Assembly: GCF_900636745.1 (NCBI RefSeq)
Contig: NZ_LR134310.1
Span: 2,100,501 to 2,164,500 of the forward strand
Length of the DNA: 64,000 bases
Direction: 5' to 3'
Origin: Actinobacillus equuli
GTDB lineage: Bacteria > Pseudomonadota > Gammaproteobacteria > Enterobacterales > Pasteurellaceae
The stretch's first letter is position 1, and each line of letters begins with the position of its first letter. Below the pieces are notes generated by a model. It did not search any database. It worked only from the letters and a program-made list of their open reading frames with translations, and was not told the DNA's origin. Made by a program: the position numbers and the translations under genes. Shown piece after piece: positions 57,019 to 64,000 of this stretch.

Positions 57019-57076
57019 ATAAGCGGTAGGATTTTTCGTAACATTTGCAAAAAAGTTACAAAATCCGACCGCTTAT
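57019..57076 (-). other. USS-derived hairpin between bamA and ompH
   Basis: ATAAGCGGT (57019-57027) and ACCGCTTAT (57068-57076) pair, followed inward by GGATTTT with AAAATCC and GTAAC with GTTAC. The stem is long but the minus strand lacks a T run, so partial termination or mRNA processing between bamA and ompH is more likely than full termination. Confidence 0.5.
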
Positions 57077-57084
57077 TTTATATA

Positions 57085-59466
57085 TTAGAATGAGCTACCG
57101 ATGCTAAATTGGAATTGCTCAATTTCATCACCTGCATATTTCTTGATTGGTTTAGCATAAGAGAATGATAAAGGACCAATCGGTGATTGCCATTGGAATG
57201 CAATACCAGCAGAGGCACGCACGCGTTTATAATCTTTATAGTCAGGTAACGTAGGGTATGCCGATTTTTTCCACTTCGTATTCCATACACTTGCCGCATC
57301 AACAAATAATGAAGTACGTACATTGTGTTGGTATTTCTCGCTTACAAACGGAGTTGGCGTAATTAACTCTAAACTTGCCGTAGCCATTGCATTACCACCT
57401 ACGACATCGTCGCTTGCAGAAGTAAACCCTTTATTTTGTGCAGCGTAGTAAATCGCTTTAGGGCCTACCGCACCGTATGCAAATCCACGTAACGAACCGA
57501 TACCGCCGGCTGAATATAATTGGTAGAACGGCACTTCTTTACCGCCAAAGCCATTAGTAAATGCAGCGCCTACTTTGGTTGAGATTACCCATTTATGTTC
57601 GCGATTAAGCGGATAGTAATTTCTAAAGTCTGCATTTAAACGATAGTATTTATTATCCGAACCCGGAATGGTTACTTTACCGCCTAAGCTTGCTACCGTA
57701 CCTTGTGTTGGGAAATAGCCACGGTTGAGGCTGTTATAGTTCCAACCAAATGAGAAATCAAAGTCATCCGCTTTAATACGAGGATATAGATTTCCTCCGT
57801 CTACGATTGGGAAATTCATCGATTTCACGTATTTTTCACGCGTAAATTCACGTTCTACGTTACTTAATTTGTCGTGAGTATAACCTAAACCTAGGTAGTA
57901 TGAATTATTTTCATCTACAGGGAAGCCTAATGTACCATTAATACCGTAAGTTTTACGTTTATATGATGCAGAAGTATCATTATCTGAGTTATCGTAATCT
58001 TCATAGAATACGTTGCCGCCCAAACTCACGCCGTCTTTTGTGAAGTACGGCTCGGTATAACCTAAGTTTACACTAGTACCGTAGTCATTACGTGTACCGC
58101 TTAGACTTACGGTTGAACCCATACCTAAGAAGTTATCTTGTTTGATACCTGCTTGGTAGCTAATACCACTTTCCGTACCATAACCGATACCAAAGTTAAT
58201 CGAACCAGTGTTACGTTCTTTAATTTTATAAACAACATCCACTTGGTCATCGGTATTTTGAACGTTTGGCATTGTCATATCGACTGTTTCATAGAAGCCG
58301 GTACGCTCTAAACGAGATTTACCTAATGCAACCGCACTTGTTGATAACCAAGCCCCTTCTTGCTGACGCATTTCACGGCGTAAAGTTGAGTCTGCTGTTA
58401 CATCATTACCTTCGAAGCGAATCTTACGCACATAGATACGGCGACCGGCATCAACCACAAAGTTAATTTGTACGGTACGATCTTGTTCGTTAAATTTCGG
58501 ATATAAATCTACTTTAGCTGAACCGTAACCGTGATCACCTAAAACTTGTTTAATACCTTCTTCGATTGCCGCTAATTCACTCTTACGGAATAATTGGCCC
58601 GGTGTGAAATCTTTTAATAATGCATTAAGCTCATTATCTAGTTTGGCTGTGTCGCCGATGATACGAATTTCGCTGATATTGTATTGAGCACCTTCACGAA
58701 GCGTATAAACTAAATCAACTTCAGTTTTTTTATCGTTAAAGTTTACCGCCGTATCTTGCAATGCAAATTGCGCATAACCGCGATCCATATAGAAATCACG
58801 TAATGTTTCTAAATCTTTATTGTACGCTTGTTGTTCGAATTTACTGCTTTCAAAAATATTCCACCATGAAACGTCAGGTTGAATATCTAAGCGTTTTGTT
58901 AACTCTTTTGAGCTAAATGCCTGGTTGCCTTCAAATTTGATATTTTTTACATAGGCAACATCACCTTCAGTAATGTTTAATTTTACGTTTACACCACCGT
59001 TTTCAGCACGAGTCGTTGTCGTGTCGATTTTCGCTTCATAACGGCCAATAGAATGGTAATGTTCTAATAAACCTTGTTTGAAGCCTTCTAATTTTGCAGC
59101 ATCAAAAACTTCGCCTTTACTGATAAGGTTAGCTTTTAAGTTATCTTGTAGCGGATCTTTAGGAATTGCACTATTACCTTCAATATCTACGCTGTTAATT
59201 AAAGGACGTTCCGCAACTTTAATCACTAAGGTATTACCTTCGCGAGTTGCACGTACGTCTTCAAAGCGATTTTGCACAAAAAGCTGTCTTACCACATTTG
59301 CTACATCGTTATCGGTTGCGGTTTGACCTACTTTAACGGGAAGACTAGAAATAATCGCTTGCCCAGTTTCAGGCTGAACGCCATCTACACGAATATCTTT
59401 TACAACGAAAGGTGCCGCTGCAACACCGTTTGCAAGTAAAAGTGAAGAAAGTAATAATTTTTTCAT
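57085..59466 (-). CDS. bamA: Outer membrane protein assembly factor BamA
   Basis: BamA is the core of the BAM complex that folds beta-barrel proteins into the outer membrane. It has 793 residues (E. coli 810). A signal peptide ends near VAA-A (about 16-18). Five POTRA domains span about 20-420, starting [12 protein letters not shown]. The 16-stranded barrel has the family [13 protein letters not shown] loop (the [VI]RGF motif, about 666-678) and ends in a Phe (FQFSIGSSF), the usual barrel C-terminus. It lies between rseP and ompH in the conserved envelope order. Confidence 0.98.
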   Translation of the reverse strand: MKKLLLSSLLLANGVAAAPFVVKDIRVDGVQPETGQAIISSLPVKVGQTATDNDVANVVRQLFVQNRFEDVRATREGNTLVIKVAERPLINSVDIEGNSAIPKDPLQDNLKANLISKGEVFDAAKLEGFKQGLLEHYHSIGRYEAKIDTTTTRAENGGVNVKLNITEGDVAYVKNIKFEGNQAFSSKELTKRLDIQPDVSWWNIFESSKFEQQAYNKDLETLRDFYMDRGYAQFALQDTAVNFNDKKTEVDLVYTLREGAQYNISEIRIIGDTAKLDNELNALLKDFTPGQLFRKSELAAIEEGIKQVLGDHGYGSAKVDLYPKFNEQDRTVQINFVVDAGRRIYVRKIRFEGNDVTADSTLRREMRQQEGAWLSTSAVALGKSRLERTGFYETVDMTMPNVQNTDDQVDVVYKIKERNTGSINFGIGYGTESGISYQAGIKQDNFLGMGSTVSLSGTRNDYGTSVNLGYTEPYFTKDGVSLGGNVFYEDYDNSDNDTSASYKRKTYGINGTLGFPVDENNSYYLGLGYTHDKLSNVEREFTREKYVKSMNFPIVDGGNLYPRIKADDFDFSFGWNYNSLNRGYFPTQGTVASLGGKVTIPGSDNKYYRLNADFRNYYPLNREHKWVISTKVGAAFTNGFGGKEVPFYQLYSAGGIGSLRGFAYGAVGPKAIYYAAQNKGFTSASDDVVGGNAMATASLELITPTPFVSEKYQHNVRTSLFVDAASVWNTKWKKSAYPTLPDYKDYKRVRASAGIAFQWQSPIGPLSFSYAKPIKKYAGDEIEQFQFSIGSSF

Positions 59467-59528
59467 TGAAATTATCCTATAAATGTTTGCAAAATTATGA
59501 GCGGAAATGACCGCTTATAACCTATGAA

Positions 59529-60842
59529 TTAAAAATGAATGAGATCATTTATAAAGGCAAAAGCCATTAAACCGAGAACAAATACGACACCTAATTGTTG
59601 GAATCGCATTTGAATCACAGATGGTATCGGCTTACCTCTTACCGCTTCACCCGCAAGTAAAATGAGTTGTCCACCATCAAGCGGCAGAATTGGGAAAAGA
59701 TTCATTACGCCCAAATTGACACTAATCAATGCCATAAAACTTACATAATAGATCCAACCAATTTCAGCGGTAGCCCCGGCACCTTTTGCCATAGAAATAG
59801 GACCACCCATATTTTTTAAAGAAAGCTCGCCGGTGAGTAAATTACCGATAAATTGCAAGATAGTTTTCACTAAACCCGCTACTTTCTCCAAACTTTTCCA
59901 GAAAGCACTAAGAATATCATACTTTAATTCTGTTCGATACTTATCCGCAAGTGGCTCATAGCTTGGAATAATACCGATTAAATAGCGCTCATCTTTTTTC
60001 TCCGGTTGCAACGTAAGTTGTTTTACGTTGCCATTCTGTTCAACTGTCAGAACAATCGGGTTTCCAGTTTGAACCTGTTTAACTAAATCAAGCCAGTTAA
60101 ATGGTTGCTGGTTAACCGTTAAAATTTTATCTCCGGTGTTTAGCCCGGCTTTTTGCGCGGGAGAATTTTTTGCAACTTGTTTGATTTCCGGTTTTACAAT
60201 GCCACTTTTAGTGCGAATACCCAGAGTAGTTAACGGATTTTCTTTCGTACCGTCCACATGCCAATTTGAAAGATCTAATTGGAAGCGTTGCAATCTATCT
60301 TCATCAATTAACGAGCCTTCAATTTCAACCGATTCTTTACCGATAGAACCAATGAGAGCAAGTGTCACTTCTTCCCAATCTTGGACATTTTGTTCGGCAA
60401 CTCGTTTTAATTCAAATTCTGTCGGCAGTTTAGCTTGTGCGGCAATGGTATCCGGCAACACCTCTCCGATAACCGGTTTTAGTGTCGGCATACCATAGCT
60501 AAATACTAGCCAATAAGCCATTATCGCAAATAAAAAATTCGCCATCGGACCGGCAACGATAATGAAAGCTCGTTGCAAAACAGATTTATTTTCCAACATC
60601 TGTTCTTTAGGCGCTTGGTATTCGCTTTCACCGTTATACATCTGCACATAGCCACCGAGTGGAATCAGTGAGAAAGCAAATTCTGTTCCTTGCTTATCGG
60701 TTCTCTTGAATAGTACTTTGCCAAAACCGATAGAAAAACGAATCACTTTTACGCCACATTTACGTGCCGCCCAAAAGTGACCGTATTCATGTACAAAAAC
60801 CAGTACGCAAATTAAGATAAAAAATGCAATAACAGAGGTCAT
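59529..60842 (-). CDS. rseP: Site-2 zinc protease RseP
   Basis: RseP cuts the anti-sigma-E factor RseA within the inner membrane and clears signal peptides. It has 437 residues (E. coli 450). The zinc motif is FVHEYGHFWAAR (His18, Glu19, His22), with ligand Asp in LPLDGGQLILL near the C-terminus. A PDZ region is visible at KNSPAQKAGLNTGDKILTVN (about 225-244). At least three or four membrane helices are present. It sits between cdsA and bamA. Confidence 0.96.
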   Translation of the reverse strand: MTSVIAFFILICVLVFVHEYGHFWAARKCGVKVIRFSIGFGKVLFKRTDKQGTEFAFSLIPLGGYVQMYNGESEYQAPKEQMLENKSVLQRAFIIVAGPMANFLFAIMAYWLVFSYGMPTLKPVIGEVLPDTIAAQAKLPTEFELKRVAEQNVQDWEEVTLALIGSIGKESVEIEGSLIDEDRLQRFQLDLSNWHVDGTKENPLTTLGIRTKSGIVKPEIKQVAKNSPAQKAGLNTGDKILTVNQQPFNWLDLVKQVQTGNPIVLTVEQNGNVKQLTLQPEKKDERYLIGIIPSYEPLADKYRTELKYDILSAFWKSLEKVAGLVKTILQFIGNLLTGELSLKNMGGPISMAKGAGATAEIGWIYYVSFMALISVNLGVMNLFPILPLDGGQLILLAGEAVRGKPIPSVIQMRFQQLGVVFVLGLMAFAFINDLIHF

Positions 60843-60848
60843 AACATC

Positions 60849-61718
60849 CTATAGTACAAAGAAAAAGAAAGTTGCAAAGAACGGAATTGCAGCAGTTAAG
60901 CTATCAATACGATCTAAAATACCGCCGTGCCCCGGAATCAAATTACTGCTGTCTTTAATATTCGCTTGGCGTTTAAACATACTTTCCGCGAGATCTCCTA
61001 ATACGGAAATAGCAACGGTAGTCACAGAAACTAAAATAAACGGTAATGTTGCTAATTCACGACCAAATACGTTATGCGGTGCAAGTTCTAAGAATAGGAA
61101 AGCAATGACACATGAGGTAATTAAACCGCCGATTGCACCTTCCCAAGATTTCCCCGGTGAAACTTTAGGTGCCAATTTACGTTTTCCAAATGCACGACCA
61201 AAGAAGTAAGCCCCCGAGTCTGCACCCCAAACTAATAAGCAAACATAAAGTAATAAATATGTTCCTTGGAACTCATTTACCGCATAGTTATTAAAACGTA
61301 GCGCAAGAGCTGCAATAAAGAACGGAACTAAAGTACAAAAGCCAAAGCTAAATTTGGCAATAATCGATTTTGCCCAGACGTTTGCAGATTTAGGATAGCT
61401 TACGACTAAAAGGAAAGCGATAAACCACCAAATACAAGAAATAAACAATAACGGCGTAGTTTCATCCGTTAAGAAGCGTGCCGCACGAATGTAATCGGTA
61501 TTGGCAAAAATAAGCAAAATGAACAAACAAACAGTCACAAAGGCAACGATTGCTCGAGGCAATGCGCGTTTTAAGCCGGCAAATTGAGCCCATTCCCACA
61601 TTGCTGCCGTAATGACGGCTGCAAGCGCAAGCGTGAGTGGAAGGGGAGAAAGAAGAAAAATTGCTGCCAATACCGCAATAATCATGACAATGGCAGAAAG
61701 TACACGTTCCTTAAGCAT
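60849..61718 (-). CDS. cdsA: Phosphatidate cytidylyltransferase
   Basis: CdsA makes CDP-diacylglycerol from phosphatidate and CTP, the branch point of phospholipid synthesis. It has 289 residues (E. coli 285) and about eight hydrophobic segments. The CDS signature lies near the C-terminus: NIKDSSNLIPGHGGILDRIDSL (about 252-273), with WGADSGAYFFGRAFGKRKLAPKVSPGKSWEG before it. It lies 20 bp after uppS and 6 bp before rseP, so the three are co-transcribed. Confidence 0.97.
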   Translation of the reverse strand: MLKERVLSAIVMIIAVLAAIFLLSPLPLTLALAAVITAAMWEWAQFAGLKRALPRAIVAFVTVCLFILLIFANTDYIRAARFLTDETTPLLFISCIWWFIAFLLVVSYPKSANVWAKSIIAKFSFGFCTLVPFFIAALALRFNNYAVNEFQGTYLLLYVCLLVWGADSGAYFFGRAFGKRKLAPKVSPGKSWEGAIGGLITSCVIAFLFLELAPHNVFGRELATLPFILVSVTTVAISVLGDLAESMFKRQANIKDSSNLIPGHGGILDRIDSLTAAIPFFATFFFFVL

Positions 61719-61738
61719 TTATAAAATCCTTATAATTA

Positions 61739-62452
61739 TTAGCAACCACCGAAACGGCGATCACGTTGTTGATAAGCGATAATGGCTTCGCTGAAAGATT
61801 CATCATTAAAATCAGGCCATAAAACCGGGCTGAAAAAGAGTTCTGCATAGGCAATTTGCCATAACAAGAAGTTACTAATACGCTGCTCCCCACTGGTTCG
61901 GATCAATAGATCAACTTGCGGCTGATCTCCGGTCACTAACGCATTCTGAAAACGTTCCGCCGTAATATCGGAAATACTGATTTCACCTAATTTGACTTTA
62001 ACTGCAAGTTGTTGCGCTGCTTGTGTGATGTCCCAATAACCACCGTAATTTGCCGCAATATTTAAGGTTAATCCGGTATTCTCTGCGGTTAATGCTTCAG
62101 ATTCCGCAATTCGTTTTTGTAGACTTTCGCTAAAGCCTTTTTTATCACCAATGATTTTTAAACGAATATTATTCTTATGCAGTTTTTTTACTTCGGAATC
62201 TAATGCTCGCATGAAGAGTGACATTAACGCTGAAACTTCTGCTTCAGGTCGGCTCCAGTTCTCGCTGCTGAAGGCATAAAGTGTTAAGACTTTAATTCCG
62301 TGTTTAGCTGCAAAACTTACCGCAGAACGTACCGCTTTTACACCATTTTGATGACCAAAAACGCGTAATTTTCCTTGTTGCTTTGCCCAACGCCCGTTGC
62401 CGTCCATAATAATTGCAACGTGTTGAGGCATTTTTTGAGGATCAAAATTCAC
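61739..62452 (-). CDS. uppS: Undecaprenyl diphosphate synthase
   Basis: UppS condenses isopentenyl units into the C55 lipid carrier for peptidoglycan and LPS precursors. It has 237 residues (E. coli 253). It is a cis-prenyltransferase: [16 protein letters not shown] with catalytic Asp17, [14 protein letters not shown] and [26 protein letters not shown] near the C-terminus. It is the first gene of the envelope cluster; its promoter must lie in 62453-62590, where no clear -35/-10 pair stands out. Confidence 0.97.
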   Translation of the reverse strand: MNFDPQKMPQHVAIIMDGNGRWAKQQGKLRVFGHQNGVKAVRSAVSFAAKHGIKVLTLYAFSSENWSRPEAEVSALMSLFMRALDSEVKKLHKNNIRLKIIGDKKGFSESLQKRIAESEALTAENTGLTLNIAANYGGYWDITQAAQQLAVKVKLGEISISDITAERFQNALVTGDQPQVDLLIRTSGEQRISNFLLWQIAYAELFFSPVLWPDFNDESFSEAIIAYQQRDRRFGGC

Positions 62453-62593
62453 AGAAGTTCTCGCTTTTAGAAAGTTAATTGATAGGTTACATAAATGAAG
62501 ACAACTATATCATAGGATGACGTTCTAAGATAGACGCTAGGAGAATTGACAGTATAAAAATTAAAAAGTTTGCGGATAAGTAAAATAGACAGA

Positions 62594-62613
62594 CAGGAAG
62601 TAAGTACTTCCTG
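62594..62613 (-). terminator. Weak hairpin after gloB
   Basis: CAGGAAGT and ACTTCCTG form an 8-bp stem with loop AAGT, 11 bp after the gloB stop. The following tract on the minus strand is only mildly T-rich. Confidence 0.5.
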
Positions 62614-62624
62614 CATAAAATAGG

Positions 62625-63332
62625 TTAGAAGTTATCTTTTTGCTGACGTAATGCAATAAATTGAGCTAAATCGACTGCTTGTAAGAACGGATTAATTTGC
62701 AGCTCTCTATCTAAAGTTGTCGGCAGAGTCGGTTGCTTGCGAGAACGAAGAATCTCCGCACGTTCTTGAATTTCAAATAGCCCGCAACTTGGCGGCAAGA
62801 CCGCTTCCGCAAATTTTAGATTGCTTAACGTGTATTCATGCGCTGGGAATATTTCGACAAATTCAGGCAATGCTTTAAAGCGTTGTAGCGCGTCAAATTG
62901 CGCTTGATAATCACCGGTAAAGACCCGTCCGCAACCGGCGGAGAATAACGCATCACCACAGAACAGGTATTCATTACCGAATAAATAGCTGATGTGTTGA
63001 GCGGTATGACCGGCACTTTCAATCACTCGGACATCATAATCAAATAAAGTGAAATGATCTTCAGGTTGAACAATACGGTTAGCGAACTGAGCAACTTCTT
63101 GTGGCCCATAAACCGGTATTTGAGGGTAGCGAGAGAGCAGTTCAGGCATACCATCGGTATGATCATGATGATTGTGTGTTAATAAAATAGCGGTCAAATT
63201 TAGCTGATTTTTTGCAAGAAACGCTAATACGGGCGCAGCATCTGACGGGTCGACAATAATCACATTATCATTTTTTTGGATTGCCCAAATATAGTTATCG
63301 GAGAGTGCCGGAATGGGGGTAATGTTTAGCAT
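62625..63332 (-). CDS. gloB: Hydroxyacylglutathione hydrolase (glyoxalase II)
   Basis: GloB hydrolyses S-lactoylglutathione to lactate and glutathione in methylglyoxal detoxification. From the ATG at 63332 it has 235 residues (E. coli 251). It is a metallo-beta-lactamase fold: LLTHNHHDHTDG (two-metal motif, about 53-64), ESAGHTAQHISYL (His about 110), CGDALFSAGCGRVFTGD and FPAHEYTLSNLKFA. GAGGAAAG before the chosen ATG decides the start over the longer frame to 63383. Confidence 0.95.
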   Translation of the reverse strand: MLNITPIPALSDNYIWAIQKNDNVIIVDPSDAAPVLAFLAKNQLNLTAILLTHNHHDHTDGMPELLSRYPQIPVYGPQEVAQFANRIVQPEDHFTLFDYDVRVIESAGHTAQHISYLFGNEYLFCGDALFSAGCGRVFTGDYQAQFDALQRFKALPEFVEIFPAHEYTLSNLKFAEAVLPPSCGLFEIQERAEILRSRKQPTLPTTLDRELQINPFLQAVDLAQFIALRQQKDNF

Positions 63333-63390
63333 AATACTTTCCTCTATAAAAGAATACATGGGGAAATCCCATGTATTCATCAAAAACGAA

Positions 63391-64000
63391 TTATTTTAGG
63401 AAGAGTGCCGCCGCACCACGTGTACCGCCTGAGTCACCGTGAATTGCTTTTTTGAAGACTGGTACTTTAGCACTACGCATTAAATGAGGCGGAAGCGCTT
63501 TTGGTAAAGCGTCATAAATATGATCAAAATTAGATAAACCGCCACCGAAAACGATCATATCCGGATCAAGAATCGTAATGAGGTTACTGATACTGATTGC
63601 CATTAATTCGATGTATTTATCCACAAATTTGACAATTTTCGGCTCTTTTTGATAGAAACGTTCGATAATTTCTTTTGCTGATAGGCTTTCGCTGACCAGA
63701 TCTCTAAATAGCATCTCAAAGCCACGACCGGAAATATAAGTATCTAAGCAAGCGCGGTTTCCACAACCACATTCATAAATCGGTGCATTATCCCAGCCTA
63801 ATAGTTTTAAAGCATGATAATTGAGCTGCATATGACCGACTTCACCCGCCATGCCGATTCTGCCGGAATGAATTTTACCGTCAAACACAAAACCGCCGCC
63901 AAAACCGGTACCGATAATCAAACCGAGTACGGTTGAGAATTGTTGGTTATTCGGATCCCAAGCTTCCGAAAGGGCAAAGCAATTTGCGTCGTTTTCTGCG
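63391..64000 (-). CDS. nagK: N-acetylglucosamine kinase, 5' end beyond the window
   Basis: An ROK-family kinase that phosphorylates N-acetylglucosamine. The open frame runs to the window edge, so the N-terminal part (first ATP-binding motif) is missing. Visible parts match Nag[15 protein letters not shown] at the edge, [21 protein letters not shown] (ATP site), AGEVGHMQ with the catalytic-region His, the zinc motif [19 protein letters not shown], and [20 protein letters not shown]. The internal ATT codon at about 63921 is not a start. It precedes gloB after 58 bp on the same strand. NagK is favoured over other ROK sugar kinases by ALSEAWD and [18 protein letters not shown]. Confidence 0.85.
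   Translation of the reverse strand, partial: AENDANCFALSEAWDPNNQQFSTVLGLIIGTGFGGGFVFDGKIHSGRIGMAGEVGHMQLNYHALKLLGWDNAPIYECGCGNRACLDTYISGRGFEMLFRDLVSESLSAKEIIERFYQKEPKIVKFVDKYIELMAISISNLITILDPDMIVFGGGLSNFDHIYDALPKALPPHLMRSAKVPVFKKAIHGDSGGTRGAAALFLK

Overview
The window is chromosomal DNA of a Pasteurellaceae bacterium, most probably an Actinobacillus close to A. pleuropneumoniae. The main evidence is at least 29 exact copies of ACAAGCGGT or its complement, the core of the 'Apl-type' DNA uptake signal sequence (USS). They lie mostly between genes and often occur as inverted pairs. Modest G+C, gene content and gene order also fit. There is no prophage, insertion sequence, CRISPR array or obvious island; almost every gene is core metabolism or envelope biogenesis.

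Layout. 0-3 kb: the tail of an unknown gene, an OFA-family MFS carrier, folD, and a tRNA-Pro(UGG)/tRNA-Arg(UCU) pair behind a strong promoter. 3-5.2 kb: lemA followed by two TPM-domain genes. 5.3-9.9 kb: the fructose operon fruBKA, whose FruB carries three HPr domains instead of one. 10-20 kb: the complete glycogen operon glgBXCAP, divergent from fruBKA across a 258-bp control region with two CRP-like sites, a Cra-like site and a PurR/LacI-type operator. 20-30 kb: ndk, metG, an unknown lipocalin-like gene, menC, rsuA-bcr, a small lipoprotein, a TorD-family chaperone, nfo and a MepS-like peptidase. 29.5-31.5 kb: an SOS-controlled UmuD-like gene lacking both catalytic residues, then the grcA/ung pair. 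31.5-32.3 kb: a structured multi-hairpin element, a cupin gene and a REP-like element. 32-44 kb: hrpA, a UPF0756 membrane protein, grpE, potD, norM and recB. 44-47.7 kb: yjjI-yjjW-nupC, a glycyl radical enzyme, its activase and a nucleoside transporter. 47.8-53.7 kb: corC-lnt, a DUF2057 protein and glpFK. 53.8-62.5 kb: the envelope cluster uppS-cdsA-rseP-bamA-ompH-lpxD-fabZ-lpxA on the minus strand. 62.6-64 kb: gloB and a truncated nagK.

How the genes work together. Several units manage carbon: fructose uptake, glycogen storage and mobilisation, glycerol uptake and phosphorylation, and nucleoside salvage. Three of them (OFA carrier, glgB, glpF) share a PurR/LacI-type operator with an AAACGTTT core, which suggests a common regulator. 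The envelope cluster supplies undecaprenyl and CDP-diacylglycerol precursors, lipid A precursors and the outer-membrane protein assembly machinery. The most unusual items are the triplicated HPr of FruB, the catalytically dead SOS-induced UmuD homologue, the shared operator, the multi-hairpin element near 31.6 kb and the enlarged OmpH/Skp.

Start codons were moved downstream of the longest frame where the ribosome-binding site or homology required it (glgB, lipoprotein, cupin, UPF0756, grpE, norM, nupC, yjjW, glpK, gloB).
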